Positions 1 through 9,297 are shown, counted from the stretch's first letter. The stretch: DNA of 64,000 nt from Andreprevotia lacus DSM 23236 (GCF_900176275.1 NZ_FWXD01000001.1:1-64000); one strand, 5' to 3'. Numbers and translations: made by a program. The notes: generated from the letters alone by a model not told the origin.

Positions 1-319
1 TGGCCAAGTGCTGGCCAAGCCGGGTTCGATCACCCCGCACACCAAGTTTGCCGGTTCGGTCTACGTGCTGAGCAAGGAAGAAGGCGGTCGTCACACGCCG
101 TTCTTCAACGGCTATCGTCCGCAGTTCTACTTCCGTACCACCGACGTGACCGGTGCGGTTGAGCTGCCGGCCGGCACCGAAATGGTGATGCCGGGCGACA
201 ACGTGGAAGTGGTTGTGTCGCTGATCGCTCCGATCGCGATGGAACAAGGTCTGCGTTTCGCCATCCGTGAAGGCGGTCGTACCGTCGGCGCGGGCGTGGT
301 TGCCAAGATCATCGAGTAA
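1..319 (+). CDS. tuf: Elongation factor Tu, C-terminal part (5' truncated by window)
   Basis: This is the end of EF-Tu, the GTPase that delivers aminoacyl-tRNA to the ribosomal A site. Codons run in phase from base 2 and about 105 residues remain, roughly domain III. The remnant includes [11 protein letters not shown], the [15 protein letters not shown] stretch and the family's terminal [10 protein letters not shown] before TAA. The GTPase domain lies upstream of the window. It precedes rpsJ, as in the str-S10 arrangement of many proteobacteria, so transcription from the str operon may run into the ribosomal genes. Confidence 0.97.
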   Translation, partial: GQVLAKPGSITPHTKFAGSVYVLSKEEGGRHTPFFNGYRPQFYFRTTDVTGAVELPAGTEMVMPGDNVEVVVSLIAPIAMEQGLRFAIREGGRTVGAGVVAKIIE

Positions 320-331
320 TCACTCGCAAGC

Positions 332-353
332 GGGCGGGCCGCAAGGCTCGCCC
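332..353 (+). promoter_or_regulatory. Hairpin between tuf and rpsJ
   Basis: A 9-bp stem (GGGCGGGCC / GGCTCGCCC, one G-U pair) closes a GCAA tetraloop in the tuf-rpsJ spacer. No T-run follows, so it is not a convincing intrinsic terminator. It could be a processing or leader structure. Confidence 0.4.
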
Positions 354-412
354 ATTCGCTCTTTCATGTTGTGTTGGCGATCATGTGATCGCCTCGTTCT
401 TTAGGAAAAACC

Positions 413-724
413 ATGGCTAACCAAAAAATCCGCATCCGTCTGAAGGCGTTCGACTATCAACTGATCGACCGTTCGGCCCAGGAAATCGTTGACACTGCCA
501 AGCGCACTGGCGCTGTGGTCAAGGGCCCGGTTCCGCTGCCGACCAAGATCGAGCGTTTCGACGTGCTGCGTTCGCCGCACGTGAACAAGACCTCGCGCGA
601 CCAGTTCGAAATCCGCACTCACCTGCGTCTGATGGACATCGTTGATCCGACCGACAAGACTGTGGATGCGCTGATGAAGCTGGATCTGCCGGCTGGCGTC
701 GACGTCGAGATCAAGCTGCAGTAA
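413..724 (+). CDS. rpsJ: 30S ribosomal protein S10
   Basis: S10 sits in the head of the 30S subunit and, as NusE, also pairs with NusB in transcription antitermination. The 103-residue length is standard. The N-terminal [16 protein letters not shown] and the [12 protein letters not shown] loop are family hallmarks. The ATG follows an AGGAAAA ribosome binding site. It is separated from rplC by a 157-bp spacer with its own promoter and hairpin, so S10 may be transcribed partly apart from the rest of the S10 operon. Confidence 0.98.
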   Translation: MANQKIRIRLKAFDYQLIDRSAQEIVDTAKRTGAVVKGPVPLPTKIERFDVLRSPHVNKTSRDQFEIRTHLRLMDIVDPTDKTVDALMKLDLPAGVDVEIKLQ

Positions 725-755
725 TTGTTTCTGCCGCCGTCGGTGCGCTAAGTAC

Positions 756-785
756 TTGCGGCATAAGAAAAAGCTGTGCTAGTAT
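756..785 (+). promoter_or_regulatory. Predicted sigma-70 promoter before rplC
   Basis: TTGCGG (756-761) and TAGTAT (780-785) are separated by 18 bp. The predicted start falls near base 792, inside the left arm of the following hairpin. The same GTACTTGCG string carries the -35 of the promoter before rplN. Confidence 0.6.
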
Positions 786-788
786 CGC

Positions 789-819
789 GGGCTTATCCCC
801 TCTGGGGGTAAGCCCTTTT
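789..819 (+). terminator. Terminator-like hairpin between rpsJ and rplC
   Basis: GGGCTTATCCCC (789-800) pairs with GGGGGTAAGCCC (804-815) across a 3-base loop: 12 bp with one G-U pair. TTTT and a longer T/A-rich tract follow. It has the form of an intrinsic terminator or attenuator placed just downstream of the -10 element and 66 bp before rplC. Confidence 0.6.
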
Positions 820-881
820 GTATTTTTAAATAGTCAGTTATTAGCCGATCAATCGTAATCGGCCCTGAAAAGGAAATAACT

Positions 882-1526
882 ATGAGCTTAGGTCTTGTAG
901 GTCGCAAGGTCGGCATGACCCGCGTCTTCGCTGAGGATGGTGCTTCCATCCCCGTGACGGTGCTGGATATGTCGGCTAACCGCGTCACCCAAATCAAGTC
1001 CGTGGAAACCGACGGCTATGCAGCCGTGCAGGTGACCTTCGGCGCCAAGAAGGCCAATCGCGTCAACAAGGCGGAAGCTGGTCATTTTGCCAAAGCAGGT
1101 GTGGAAGCAGGTCTGGCACTCGTGGAATTCCGCGTTGCTGCTGACAAGCTGGCCGGCCTGAAGGCAGGTGATGCGCTGTCCGTTGAGTTGTTCGCTGCCG
1201 GCCAATTGGTCGATGTATCCGGTACCTCGCAAGGTAAGGGTTTTTCCGGTGTCATCAAGCGTCACAACTTCAGTTCCAACCGTGCCACCCACGGTAACTC
1301 CCGCTCGCACAATACCCCGGGCTCCATCGGTCAAGCACAGGATCCGGGTCGTATTTTCCCGGGCAAGCGCATGGCTGGTCAGCTGGGTAATGTAAAGAGC
1401 ACCGTGCAAAACCTCGAAGTCGTCCGTATCGACGTCGAGCGCCAGCTGTTGCTGGTGAAGGGCGCGGTCCCGGGTTCCAAGGGCAACGACGTTGTCGTAC
1501 GCCCGAGCGTGAAGGCAGGTGCATGA
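882..1526 (+). CDS. rplC: 50S ribosomal protein L3
   Basis: L3 is an early-assembling 50S protein whose extended loop reaches towards the peptidyl-transferase centre. The 214-residue product starts [16 protein letters not shown] and carries the conserved segment [20 protein letters not shown]. The Gln in GSIGQ is the residue methylated by PrmB in E. coli. The start follows AAAAGGAA at good spacing. Its TGA overlaps the start of rplD, which suggests translational coupling. Confidence 0.98.
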   Translation: MSLGLVGRKVGMTRVFAEDGASIPVTVLDMSANRVTQIKSVETDGYAAVQVTFGAKKANRVNKAEAGHFAKAGVEAGLALVEFRVAADKLAGLKAGDALSVELFAAGQLVDVSGTSQGKGFSGVIKRHNFSSNRATHGNSRSHNTPGSIGQAQDPGRIFPGKRMAGQLGNVKSTVQNLEVVRIDVERQLLLVKGAVPGSKGNDVVVRPSVKAGA

Positions 1527-2146
1527 TGGAACTGAAAGTCATCAATGCTAGCGGTGAGGCGCAAGCCGCCGTCGCCGCGTCCGATGCGCTGTTCGCTCGT
1601 GAGTTCAACGAAGCGCTGGTTCACCAGGTTGTGACCGCGTACTTCGCCAATGCTCGCAGCGGCAACCGTGCGCAGAAGGACCGTTCGGAAGTTCATCACT
1701 CCACCAAGAAGCCGTTCAAGCAAAAGGGCACCGGTCGTGCCCGTGCTGGTATGACTTCGTCGCCGCTGTGGCGTGGTGGTGGTAAGACCTTCCCGAACAG
1801 CCCGGACGAAAATTTCAGCCAGAAGGTTAACCGCAAGATGTACCGTGCCGGTATCGCGACCATCCTGTCGCAGCTGGTGCGTGAAGATCGTCTGGTGGTG
1901 GTGGATTCGCTCGTGCTCGAAGCCCCGAAGACCAAGGAACTGGTTCAGAAGCTGGGCGCGCTCAAGCTCGACTCCGCGCTGATCATCACCAAGGAACTGG
2001 ACGAAAACCTGTACCTCGCTTCGCGCAATCTGCCGAACGTGCTGGTGCTGGAGCCGTCGCAAGCTGATCCGGTGAGCCTGGTTCGCTTTGGCAAGGTCGT
2101 GCTGACCCGTGAAGCGCTGGCTGCATTCGAGGAGATCTTCGCATGA
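1526..2146 (+). CDS. rplD: 50S ribosomal protein L4
   Basis: L4 binds 23S rRNA and lines the exit tunnel with a long basic loop, seen here as [17 protein letters not shown]. In E. coli it also represses its own operon. Two tandem ATG codons overlap the rplC stop, at 1523 and 1526. I chose 1526 because family members usually begin MELK; the alternative adds one Met. The product is 206 aa, normal for the family, and the 3' end overlaps rplW by 4 bp. Confidence 0.97.
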   Translation: MELKVINASGEAQAAVAASDALFAREFNEALVHQVVTAYFANARSGNRAQKDRSEVHHSTKKPFKQKGTGRARAGMTSSPLWRGGGKTFPNSPDENFSQKVNRKMYRAGIATILSQLVREDRLVVVDSLVLEAPKTKELVQKLGALKLDSALIITKELDENLYLASRNLPNVLVLEPSQADPVSLVRFGKVVLTREALAAFEEIFA

Positions 2147-2448
2147 CGCAATTCACAGAAAACCGTCTGCTTCAGGTTCTGCGTGGTCCGGTCGTATCCG
2201 AAAAGACCACCCTGGTTGCTGAAAAGACCGAACAAATCGTTTTCCGCGTGGCTGCTGATGCAACCAAGCCGGAGATCAAGGCTGCCGTCGAGCTCCTGTT
2301 CAAGGTGAAGGTCGAGGGCGTTACCGTACTCAACGTCAAGGGCAAATCCAAGCGTTTCGGCCGTTTCAATGGCACTCGCAAGGACTGGAAAAAGGCTTAT
2401 GTGAGCCTGGCTCCGGGCCAAGAAATTGACGTCGCGGCTGCGCAATAA
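2143..2448 (+). CDS. rplW: 50S ribosomal protein L23
   Basis: L23 lies at the polypeptide exit site and is the docking point for trigger factor and the signal recognition particle. The 101-residue product includes [11 protein letters not shown] near the N-terminus and [14 protein letters not shown] in the rRNA-binding loop. It starts inside the rplD stop (ATGA overlap). Twelve bases separate it from rplB. Confidence 0.97.
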   Translation: MTQFTENRLLQVLRGPVVSEKTTLVAEKTEQIVFRVAADATKPEIKAAVELLFKVKVEGVTVLNVKGKSKRFGRFNGTRKDWKKAYVSLAPGQEIDVAAAQ

Positions 2449-2460
2449 GGAGACTTAAAC

Positions 2461-3294
2461 ATGGCATTGGTTAAAGTAAAACCGACGTCCCCGGGTCGCC
2501 GCGCTGTCGTCAAGGTCGTTAACCCGGATCTGCACAAGGGCGCTCCGTACGCGCCGCTGCTCGAGTCGCAATCGAAGACTGCCGGTCGTAACAACCGCGG
2601 CGTGATCACAACCCGTCATAAGGGTGGTGGCCACAAGCAGCATTACCGTGTGATCGATTTCAAGCGCAACAAGGATGGCATCGTTGCCAAGGTTGAGCGT
2701 CTGGAATACGACCCGAACCGTACCGCCAACATCGCGCTGCTGTGCTACGCCGATGGCGAACGTCGCTACATCATCGCCCCGAAGGGCCTGAAGGCCGGCC
2801 AGTCCGTGGTTTCGGGTTCGGATGCACCGATCAAGGTTGGCTCGGCCATGCCGATCCGCAACATCCCGATCGGTTCGACCATCCACTGCGTTGAACTGCA
2901 GCCGGGCAAGGGTGCGCAAATCGCGCGTTCGGCCGGTGCTTCGGTTCAGCTGCTGGCGCGCGAAGGTGCTTACGCTCAGCTGCGTCTGCGTTCGGGTGAA
3001 ATCCGCAAGGTTCACATCGACTGCCGCGCTACCTTGGGCGAAGTTGGTAACGAAGAGCATAGCCTGCGTTCCTACGGCAAGGCTGGTGCCAAGCGTTGGT
3101 TGGGTATTCGCCCGACCGTTCGCGGTACCGCCATGAACCCGATCGACCACCCGCACGGTGGTGGTGAAGGTCGTACCGGTGAAGGCCGCGTGCCGGTCAG
3201 CCCGTGGGGCCAGCCGACCAAGGGCTATCGCACTCGTAACAACAAGCGTACCGACAACATGCGTGTACGTCGTCGTCCTGCGAATAAGGGGTAA
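2461..3294 (+). CDS. rplB: 50S ribosomal protein L2
   Basis: L2 is a primary 23S rRNA binder needed for subunit association and peptidyl-transferase activity. At 277 aa it has normal length. The C-terminal [20 protein letters not shown] contains the conserved histidine linked to catalysis. The ATG follows AAGGAGACTTAAAC, a strong ribosome binding site. Confidence 0.98.
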   Translation: MALVKVKPTSPGRRAVVKVVNPDLHKGAPYAPLLESQSKTAGRNNRGVITTRHKGGGHKQHYRVIDFKRNKDGIVAKVERLEYDPNRTANIALLCYADGERRYIIAPKGLKAGQSVVSGSDAPIKVGSAMPIRNIPIGSTIHCVELQPGKGAQIARSAGASVQLLAREGAYAQLRLRSGEIRKVHIDCRATLGEVGNEEHSLRSYGKAGAKRWLGIRPTVRGTAMNPIDHPHGGGEGRTGEGRVPVSPWGQPTKGYRTRNNKRTDNMRVRRRPANKG

Positions 3295-3300
3295 TTGAAC

Positions 3301-3576
3301 ATGGCACGTTCTATCAAGAAGGGCCCGTTCGTTGACCTGCACCTGATCAAGAAGATCGAGGCTGCGCGTGGTTCGAACGACAAGCGCCCGATCAAGACCT
3401 GGTCGCGTCGCTCGACCGTGCTGCCGGACTTCGTCGGTCTGACGATCGCCGTGCACAACGGCAAGCAGCACGTTCCGGTCTACGTGAACGAAAACATGGT
3501 TGGCCATAAGTTGGGCGAGTTTGCACTCACCCGTACTTTCAAGGGTCACGCCGCCGATAAAAAAGCCAAGCGATAA
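3301..3576 (+). CDS. rpsS: 30S ribosomal protein S19
   Basis: S19 forms a complex with S13 in the 30S head near the A and P sites. The product of 91 aa starts [15 protein letters not shown], the usual N-terminus. I used the ATG at 3301. An in-frame TTG six bases upstream is too close to the rplB stop to be likely. The C-terminus is the usual basic tail ([10 protein letters not shown]). Confidence 0.97.
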   Translation: MARSIKKGPFVDLHLIKKIEAARGSNDKRPIKTWSRRSTVLPDFVGLTIAVHNGKQHVPVYVNENMVGHKLGEFALTRTFKGHAADKKAKR

Positions 3577-3585
3577 GGTGAAGAC

Positions 3586-3915
3586 ATGCAAGTATCCGCT
3601 GTACTGAGCAGTGCTCGTCTCTCCGCCCAAAAAGCGCGGCTGGTTGCTGACCTCGTCCGTGGCAAGTCGGTCGAGCAAGCGCTGAACATCCTCGCCTTCA
3701 GCCCGAAAAAAGCTGCTGTCGTGATCAAGAAGGTGCTCGAGTCGGCAATTGCCAACGCCGAGCACAATGAAGGCGCCGATATCGACGCGCTGAAAGTCAC
3801 GACGATCTTTGTGGACAAGGGTGCATCCCTGAAGCGTTTCTCCGCTCGTGCCAAGGGCCGCGGTAATCGCATCGAGAAGCAGACCTGCCACATCACGCTG
3901 ACTGTTGGCGACTAA
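3586..3915 (+). CDS. rplV: 50S ribosomal protein L22
   Basis: L22 contacts all 23S rRNA domains, and its long beta-hairpin forms part of the tunnel wall near the macrolide site. The 109-aa product contains [22 protein letters not shown] and ends in [20 protein letters not shown], the hairpin region. It starts 9 bp after rpsS with an AAGGTGAAG ribosome binding site. Confidence 0.97.
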   Translation: MQVSAVLSSARLSAQKARLVADLVRGKSVEQALNILAFSPKKAAVVIKKVLESAIANAEHNEGADIDALKVTTIFVDKGASLKRFSARAKGRGNRIEKQTCHITLTVGD

Positions 3916-3924
3916 GGAGCGAAT

Positions 3925-4629
3925 ATGGGTCAGAAAATTCATCCGACGGGTTTTCGTCTCGCCGTCACCAAGAACTGGGCCTCGCGCTGGTACGCCAACA
4001 GCAAGAACTTCTCGGAAATGCTCACTGCCGACATCGCAGTGCGTGACTACCTGAAGAAGAAGCTGGCGAATGCCTCCGTGAGCCGCATCGTGATCGAGCG
4101 CCCGGCCAAGAATGCCAAGATCACCATTCACACCGCTCGTCCGGGTGTGGTGATCGGCAAGAAGGGTGAGGACATCGAGCTGCTCAAGAAAGAGCTGCAA
4201 AACATCCTCAAGGTGCCGGTGCACGTCAACATCGAAGAAGTGCGCAAGCCGGAAATCGACGCGCAGATCATTGCTGACGGTATTGCATCGCAGCTTGAGA
4301 AGCGCGTGATGTTCCGTCGTGCCATGAAGCGTTCGATGCAGAACGCCATGCGTCTGGGTGCCCAGGGCATCAAGATCATGTCGTCGGGTCGTCTGAACGG
4401 CATCGAAATCGCCCGTACCGAATGGTATCGCGAAGGCCGTGTGCCGCTGCACACCCTGCGTGCCGACATCGACTACGCGACTTCGGAAGCCAAGACCACC
4501 TACGGCATCATCGGTATCAAGGTTTGGGTTTACAAAGGCGAAGTGAAGCCGGGCGAAAAGGCTGCTGAGCCGGCGCCGGAAGCACAGAAGAAACCACGTA
4601 AGGGGCCTCGCAATGCTGCAGCCAACTAG
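3925..4629 (+). CDS. rpsC: 30S ribosomal protein S3
   Basis: S3 lies at the mRNA entry side of the 30S subunit and contributes to helicase activity. The 234-aa protein has a type II KH domain with the [18 protein letters not shown] loop (about residues 72-90) and the C-terminal domain with the [22 protein letters not shown] region. A charged tail ([16 protein letters not shown]) follows. Its 3' end overlaps rplP by 17 bp in another frame. Confidence 0.98.
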   Translation: MGQKIHPTGFRLAVTKNWASRWYANSKNFSEMLTADIAVRDYLKKKLANASVSRIVIERPAKNAKITIHTARPGVVIGKKGEDIELLKKELQNILKVPVHVNIEEVRKPEIDAQIIADGIASQLEKRVMFRRAMKRSMQNAMRLGAQGIKIMSSGRLNGIEIARTEWYREGRVPLHTLRADIDYATSEAKTTYGIIGIKVWVYKGEVKPGEKAAEPAPEAQKKPRKGPRNAAAN

Positions 4630-5029
4630 ACTTAAATACCGTAAGGTCCAGAAGGGCCGCAACACCGGTATCGCCACTCGTGGCAATACTGTTGCGTTCG
4701 GTACTTTCGGCCTGAAGGCTACGGCACGTGGTCGCCTGACTGCGCGCCAGATCGAAGCCGCCCGTCGTGCCATCACCCGCTACATCAAGCGTGGTGGTCG
4801 CGTGTGGATCCGTGCGTTCCCGGACAAGCCGATTTCGACCAAGCCGGCCGAAGTCCGTATGGGTAACGGTAAGGGTAGTCCGGAGTACTGGGTTGCTGAA
4901 ATCCAGCCGGGCAAGGTGATCTATGAACTTGACGGCGTTAGCGAAGAAATCGCTCGCGAAGCGTTCCGCCTGGCTTCGGCCAAGCTGCCGTTCGCGGTGA
5001 CCTTCGTTGCTCGCCAAGTGGGGCAATGA
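4613..5029 (+). CDS. rplP: 50S ribosomal protein L16
   Basis: L16 organises the A-site tRNA elbow contact on the 50S subunit. The 138-aa product starts [17 protein letters not shown], matching the usual L16 N-terminus, so the start inside rpsC appears real. [17 protein letters not shown] is the conserved core. In E. coli an arginine of the GSPEY-adjacent loop is hydroxylated by RoxA. The overlap with rpsC implies coupled translation. Confidence 0.97.
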   Translation: MLQPTRLKYRKVQKGRNTGIATRGNTVAFGTFGLKATARGRLTARQIEAARRAITRYIKRGGRVWIRAFPDKPISTKPAEVRMGNGKGSPEYWVAEIQPGKVIYELDGVSEEIAREAFRLASAKLPFAVTFVARQVGQ

Positions 5030-5214
5030 TGAAAGCTGCTGAACTTCGTCAAAAATCTGTTGATGAGCTCAAGGTCGAACTGACTGCACTGCTGCGCGCC
5101 CAATTCGGTCTGCGCATGCAACATGCAACAGGTCAGCTCGCCAAGACGACTGAAATCAACCGGGTGCGCAAGGATATTGCGCGTGTTCGTACCATTCTGG
5201 CTGCCAAGGGTTAA
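5029..5214 (+). CDS. rpmC: 50S ribosomal protein L29
   Basis: L29 is a small two-helix protein next to L23 at the exit tunnel. The 61-aa product begins [14 protein letters not shown] and has the [12 protein letters not shown] helix. Two consecutive ATG codons overlap the rplP stop, at 5026 and 5029. I chose the second because it restores the usual MK start. Confidence 0.96.
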   Translation: MKAAELRQKSVDELKVELTALLRAQFGLRMQHATGQLAKTTEINRVRKDIARVRTILAAKG

Positions 5215-5216
5215 TC

Positions 5217-5480
5217 ATGAGCGAAGCTAAACTCAAGCGTTCCCTGACCGGCCGCGTGGTCAGCAACAAGATGGACAAGACCGTGACGGTTCTGGTCGAG
5301 CATCTGGTCAAGCATCCGCTGTACGGCAAGGTCGTGCGTCGTTCCAAGAAGTATCACGCACACGACGAAGCCAACCAGTACAACGAAGGCGACCTGGTGA
5401 CGATCGAGGAAGGCCGTCCGCTTTCCAAGACCAAATCCTGGTACGTGACTGCGCTGCTGGAAAAGGCACGAGTGGTCTGA
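5217..5480 (+). CDS. rpsQ: 30S ribosomal protein S17
   Basis: S17 is an OB-fold primary 16S rRNA binder. At 87 aa it carries [18 protein letters not shown] and [15 protein letters not shown], both typical. It begins 2 bp after rpmC and is the last gene of the S10 cluster. The promoter/terminator element follows 20 bp later. Confidence 0.97.
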   Translation: MSEAKLKRSLTGRVVSNKMDKTVTVLVEHLVKHPLYGKVVRRSKKYHAHDEANQYNEGDLVTIEEGRPLSKTKSWYVTALLEKARVV

Positions 5481-5500
5481 TCATTTTTTGATCAACGTAC

Positions 5501-5529
5501 TTGCGCGGGCATTCTACTCTGTGTAGAAT
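5501..5529 (+). promoter_or_regulatory. Predicted spc-operon promoter, embedded in a terminator
   Basis: TTGCGC (5501-5506) and TAGAAT (5524-5529) are separated by exactly 17 bp. The -10 lies inside the right arm of the hairpin at 5506-5534, so the predicted start (about 5536) is just past the hairpin. The new transcript would then escape the terminator that ends upstream transcription. Confidence 0.7.
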
Positions 5530-5539
5530 GCCCGTTTTT
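5506..5539 (+). terminator. Intrinsic terminator after rpsQ, overlapping the rplN promoter
   Basis: CGGGCATTCTAC (5506-5517) pairs perfectly with GTAGAATGCCCG (5523-5534) over a 5-base loop, and TTTTT follows. This is a textbook Rho-independent terminator for the S10 operon. It shares bases with the promoter of the next operon. Confidence 0.75.
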
Positions 5540-5623
5540 CTATGCTGCGGTGCTTGCAACGGCTGCAGTGTGTTCTTCCCCAACAGGATGTTCCTGACGG
5601 GGTCCAAAACTGGCCGCATCCTG

Positions 5624-5648
5624 GCTCGGTTTGGCCGAGCGTCTCGGC
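5624..5648 (+). promoter_or_regulatory. Competing hairpins in the rplN leader
   Basis: GCTCGG (5624-5629) can pair with CCGAGC (5635-5640). Alternatively GCCGAG (5634-5639) can pair with CTCGGC (5643-5648). The two stems share the middle segment and exclude each other, as expected for an RNA switch or autoregulatory site in a roughly 155-nt leader. Confidence 0.35.
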
Positions 5649-5692
5649 TTTGCCGGGAATTTATTGCGGTATAAGTTGGAGGTTGTTTTTCC

Positions 5693-6061
5693 ATGATCCA
5701 AATGCAATCCATGCTGGAGGTTGCAGACAACACGGGTGCGCGTCATGTCATGTGCATCAAGGTGTTGGGCGGCTCCAAGCGTCGCTACGCTTCGGTGGGC
5801 GACATCATCAAGGTCACCATCAAGGATGCGGCCCCGCGCGGCCGCGTCAAGAAGGGTGACGTGTACAGCGCTGTTGTCGTGCGTACCGCCAAGGGCGTGC
5901 GCCGTGCCGACGGTTCGCTGATCAAGTTCGACGGCAACGCCGCCGTTCTCCTTAACAACAAGCTTGAGCCGATCGGCACCCGTATCTTCGGGCCGGTGAC
6001 GCGTGAGCTGCGCACCGAGCGATTCATGAAGATCGTCTCGCTGGCGCCGGAAGTGCTGTAA
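5693..6061 (+). CDS. rplN: 50S ribosomal protein L14
   Basis: L14 forms part of intersubunit bridges B5 and B8. The product of 122 aa begins [17 protein letters not shown] and contains [20 protein letters not shown], both diagnostic. The ATG follows GGAGGTTGTTTTTCC. It is the first gene of the spc operon, behind its own promoter. Confidence 0.98.
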   Translation: MIQMQSMLEVADNTGARHVMCIKVLGGSKRRYASVGDIIKVTIKDAAPRGRVKKGDVYSAVVVRTAKGVRRADGSLIKFDGNAAVLLNNKLEPIGTRIFGPVTRELRTERFMKIVSLAPEVL

Positions 6062-6071
6062 GGAGATCGGA

Positions 6072-6392
6072 ATGAACAAGATTCGCAAAGGCGACCAAGT
6101 GGTCGTACTGACCGGCAAGGACAAGGGCAAGCGCGCCACCGTGCTGCGCGTGCTGCCGACCGAAGACAAGGTCGTTGTCGAGGGCGTGCACGTTGTGAAG
6201 AAGCACCAGAAGCCGAACCCCATGCGTGGTGTTCAGGGCGGTATCGTCGAACTGACGCTGCCGGTGCACGTTTCCAACGTTGCTATTTTCAACCCGGCAA
6301 CCGGCAAGGCTGACCGCGTAGGCTTCAAAGTGCTGGCTGACGGCAAGAAAGTGCGCGTGTTCAAGTCCAGCGGCGAAGTCGTCGGCGCCTAA
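6072..6392 (+). CDS. rplX: 50S ribosomal protein L24
   Basis: L24 initiates 50S assembly and sits near the tunnel exit. The N-terminal KOW motif is clear ([20 protein letters not shown]). The length of 106 aa is normal. An AAGGAGATCGGA site precedes the ATG. Confidence 0.97.
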   Translation: MNKIRKGDQVVVLTGKDKGKRATVLRVLPTEDKVVVEGVHVVKKHQKPNPMRGVQGGIVELTLPVHVSNVAIFNPATGKADRVGFKVLADGKKVRVFKSSGEVVGA

Positions 6393-6402
6393 GGGGTAAA
6401 AC

Positions 6403-6942
6403 ATGGCTCGTCTGCAAGATATTTACAAAGAGCAAGTGGTGCCGAAGCTGGTTGAGCAGTTCGGTTACAAGTCCGTCATGGAAGTGCCGCGCATCGAAAA
6501 GATCACCCTGAACATGGGTGTGGGCGAAGCGGTTGCCGACAAGAAGGTCATGGAACACGCTGTTGGCGATCTGCAAAAGATCACCGGCCAGAAAGTTGTG
6601 GTCACCAAGGCCAAGAAGTCGATCGCCGGCTTCAAGATTCGTGATGATTATCCGGTTGGTTGCAAGGTTACCCTGCGCCGCGAACGGATGTATGAGTTCC
6701 TGGATCGCCTGGTTTCGATCGCGCTGCCGCGCGTTCGTGACTTCCGTGGTGTGTCTGCCAAGTCGTTCGACGGCCGTGGCAACTACAACATGGGCGTGAA
6801 AGAACAGATCATTTTCCCGGAAATCGAGTACGACAAGATCGACGCGCTCCGCGGTATGAACATCACCATTACGACGACTGCGAAGACTGACGACGAAGCC
6901 CGCGCGCTTCTGGCAGCCTTCAAGTTCCCGTTCAAGTACTGA
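6403..6942 (+). CDS. rplE: 50S ribosomal protein L5
   Basis: L5 anchors 5S rRNA in the central protuberance with L18 and contacts the P-site tRNA. The 179-aa product has [18 protein letters not shown] and the [19 protein letters not shown] loop. The gene is 10 bp after rplX and 7 bp before rpsN, so cotranslation is likely. Confidence 0.98.
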   Translation: MARLQDIYKEQVVPKLVEQFGYKSVMEVPRIEKITLNMGVGEAVADKKVMEHAVGDLQKITGQKVVVTKAKKSIAGFKIRDDYPVGCKVTLRRERMYEFLDRLVSIALPRVRDFRGVSAKSFDGRGNYNMGVKEQIIFPEIEYDKIDALRGMNITITTTAKTDDEARALLAAFKFPFKY

Positions 6943-6949
6943 GGCGATC

Positions 6950-7255
6950 ATGGCAAAACTTGCACTGATTAAACGTGAAGAAAAGCGCCAGGCCGTCGTC
7001 GACAAGTTCGCCGCCAAGCGTGAAGCGCTGCTCAAAACCATCAACGACCAGAGCGTCAGCGAAGAAGAGCGTTTTGCCGCTCGTCTGAAGCTGCAGGCTC
7101 TGCCGCGTAACTCCAGCAAGCATCGTTTGCATAACCGTTGCTCGCTGACCGGCCGTCCGCGTGGCGTGTTCAGCAAATTCGGCCTTGGCCGTAACAAGCT
7201 CCGCGAGCTCGCCATGAAGGGTGAAATCCCTGGCATGACGAAAGCCAGCTGGTAA
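6950..7255 (+). CDS. rpsN: 30S ribosomal protein S14 (zinc-free form)
   Basis: S14 binds the 30S head next to S3 and S10. At 101 aa this is the long type without the CxxC pairs of the zinc form; a single Cys is present ([12 protein letters not shown]). The C-terminus is the usual [11 protein letters not shown]. Confidence 0.97.
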   Translation: MAKLALIKREEKRQAVVDKFAAKREALLKTINDQSVSEEERFAARLKLQALPRNSSKHRLHNRCSLTGRPRGVFSKFGLGRNKLRELAMKGEIPGMTKASW

Positions 7256-7270
7256 TAGGAGAGAAGAAAC

Positions 7271-7663
7271 ATGGCAATGCATGATCCTATCGCCGATATG
7301 CTGACCCGCATCCGTAACGCTCAGCGTGCGGAAAAGGCGCAAGTTGCGATGCCGTCGTCGAAGCTGAAGCTGGCTATCGCCAAGGTGCTGCAAGACGAAG
7401 GTTATATCGAGTCGTTTGCTGCTACTGGCGATGTAAAGCCGGTGCTGACGATCGAACTCAAGTACTACGCCGGCCGTCCGGTTATCGAGCGCATCGACCG
7501 CGTCTCGAAGCCTGGTCTGCGCGTGTACAAGGGCGCGAACGACATCCCGCAAGTGATGAATGGTCTTGGTGTGGCAATCCTGTCCACATCCAAGGGTGTG
7601 ATGACCGATCGCAAAGCGCGCGCCAATGGTGTTGGTGGCGAGCTGCTGTGCTACGTCGCTTGA
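7271..7663 (+). CDS. rpsH: 30S ribosomal protein S8
   Basis: S8 binds 16S helix 21 and is the translational repressor of the spc operon in E. coli. The 130-aa product starts [18 protein letters not shown] and ends with the conserved [11 protein letters not shown] region. Whether the S8 feedback site is conserved at rplE here cannot be judged by eye. Confidence 0.97.
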   Translation: MAMHDPIADMLTRIRNAQRAEKAQVAMPSSKLKLAIAKVLQDEGYIESFAATGDVKPVLTIELKYYAGRPVIERIDRVSKPGLRVYKGANDIPQVMNGLGVAILSTSKGVMTDRKARANGVGGELLCYVA

Positions 7664-7677
7664 TGAGGTGTTGAACA

Positions 7678-8211
7678 ATGTCTCGCGTAGCTAAAAACCC
7701 GGTAGTCATTCCGGCTGGTGTCGAAGTCAAAGTCGACGCTGCTGCGATTGTGGTCAAGGGCCCGAACGGCACTCTGACCCAGCCGCTGAATGGCACCGTT
7801 GAAGTAAAAGTTGAAAACAACTCGGTTGTGTTCGCGGCCAAGAACGGTGACAAGTTCTCCCGTTCGATGTCCGGCACCCTGCGTGCACTGGTCAACAATA
7901 TGGTGACTGGTGTGTCCAAGGGCTTCGAGCGCAAGCTGAACCTGGTTGGCGTGGGCTATCGTGCTCAAGCCGCTGGCGATGTTGTGAACCTGACGCTTGG
8001 TTTCTCGCACCCGGTTGCTCACAAGCTGCCGGCTGGCGTGAAGGCGGAAACCCCGACTCAGACCGAAATCATCCTGAAGAGTGCTGACAAGCATGCGCTG
8101 GGCCAGGTTGCGGCTGATATCCGCGCTTACCGCGCTCCTGAGCCGTACAAGGGCAAGGGCGTTCGCTACTCGGATGAAGTCGTGGTTCTGAAAGAAACCA
8201 AGAAGAAGTAA
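7678..8211 (+). CDS. rplF: 50S ribosomal protein L6
   Basis: L6 consists of two related domains near the factor-binding site, and mutations cause gentamicin resistance in E. coli. The product is 177 aa. It starts [17 protein letters not shown] and carries the signature [11 protein letters not shown] at the end of domain 2. Confidence 0.97.
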   Translation: MSRVAKNPVVIPAGVEVKVDAAAIVVKGPNGTLTQPLNGTVEVKVENNSVVFAAKNGDKFSRSMSGTLRALVNNMVTGVSKGFERKLNLVGVGYRAQAAGDVVNLTLGFSHPVAHKLPAGVKAETPTQTEIILKSADKHALGQVAADIRAYRAPEPYKGKGVRYSDEVVVLKETKKK

Positions 8212-8224
8212 TCGAGGCTGAATC

Positions 8225-8578
8225 ATGGACAAGAAAGAAACTCGACTCCGTCGCGCACGTAAAACCCGTGCCAAGATTGCGGAGCTCAAGGCGGTGCGCC
8301 TGTCGGTGCATCGGACCAATGGCAACATCTACGCCCAGGTCATCGATGCGACTGGCGGCAAGGTGCTGGCAGCTGCTTCCAGCCTCGAGGCTGAAGTGCG
8401 CGGTCAAATCAAGAACGGCGGCAACGTCGAAGCTGCAACCCTGGTTGGCAAGCGCATCGCTGAAAAAGCGGCTGCTGCCGGCGTGAAGGAAGTGGCGTTC
8501 GATCGTTCCGGTTTCCACTATCACGGTCGCGTGAAGGCTCTGGCTGACGCGGCTCGTGAAGGCGGCCTCGTCTTCTAA
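8225..8578 (+). CDS. rplR: 50S ribosomal protein L18
   Basis: L18 binds 5S rRNA in the central protuberance. At 117 aa it has the basic N-terminus ([15 protein letters not shown]) and the C-terminal [22 protein letters not shown] motif characteristic of the family. Confidence 0.97.
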   Translation: MDKKETRLRRARKTRAKIAELKAVRLSVHRTNGNIYAQVIDATGGKVLAAASSLEAEVRGQIKNGGNVEAATLVGKRIAEKAAAAGVKEVAFDRSGFHYHGRVKALADAAREGGLVF

Positions 8579-8597
8579 TTGAGCTTGGAGCAACAAC

Positions 8598-9110
8598 ATG
8601 GCTAGGAATGAAGTAGAAGATCGCACGGACGGCCTTCGCGAGAAGATGGTTGGCGTTAACCGCGTCACCAAAGTCGTCAAGGGCGGTCGTATCATGGGTT
8701 TCGCTGCACTGACCGTGGTCGGTGATGGCGATGGCGGCATCGGCATGGGCAAGGGCAAGGCGAAGGAAGTTCCGGTCGCTGTGCAGAAGGCCCTGGAAGA
8801 AGCCCGCAAGAAAATGTTCAAGGCACCGTTGAAGAACGGTACCGTGCCGCACACCGTGATCGGCAAGCATGGCGCGACCACCGTGTTCATGCAGCCGGCG
8901 CCGGATGGTACCGGTATCATCGCCGGCGGTCCGATGCGTGCTGTGTTCGAAGTGTGTGGCGTGCATAACGTCACCGCCAAGATCCACGGTTCGACCAACC
9001 CGTACAACGTGGTTCGCGCCACGCTGGATGGTCTGTCCAAGCTGTACACGGCTGGCGACATCGCCGCCAAGCGCGGCAAGACCGTCGAAGAAATTCTGGG
9101 GGATGCATAA
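8598..9110 (+). CDS. rpsE: 30S ribosomal protein S5
   Basis: S5 affects decoding fidelity and forms part of the spectinomycin site. The 170-aa product has the dsRBD-like N-terminal domain ([19 protein letters not shown]) and the [13 protein letters not shown] loop. Its last base overlaps the ATG of rpmD by one nucleotide. Confidence 0.98.
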   Translation: MARNEVEDRTDGLREKMVGVNRVTKVVKGGRIMGFAALTVVGDGDGGIGMGKGKAKEVPVAVQKALEEARKKMFKAPLKNGTVPHTVIGKHGATTVFMQPAPDGTGIIAGGPMRAVFEVCGVHNVTAKIHGSTNPYNVVRATLDGLSKLYTAGDIAAKRGKTVEEILGDA

Positions 9111-9295
9111 TGTCCGCAACCAACAAGATCAAGGTCAAGCTGGTTAAAAGCCTGATCGGTCGCCTGGAAAGCCACAAGGCATGCGCGCGCGGTCTCGGTC
9201 TGCGCAAGCTGAACTCGTCGGCTGAGGTGATCGATACGCCGGAAAACCGCGGCATGATCAACAAGATCAGCTACCTGCTGAAAGTGGAGGGCTAA
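9110..9295 (+). CDS. rpmD: 50S ribosomal protein L30
   Basis: L30 is a small 50S protein absent from some bacterial lineages. This 61-aa copy has [16 protein letters not shown] and ends with [14 protein letters not shown], both typical. The start overlaps the rpsE stop (TAATG). Confidence 0.97.
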   Translation: MSATNKIKVKLVKSLIGRLESHKACARGLGLRKLNSSAEVIDTPENRGMINKISYLLKVEG

Positions 9296-9297
9296 TC

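Noticed and set aside
2455-4776. 773-codon open frame on the - strand across rplB-rplP
   Set aside because: It lies wholly antisense to well-established ribosomal genes and its composition follows their codon bias.
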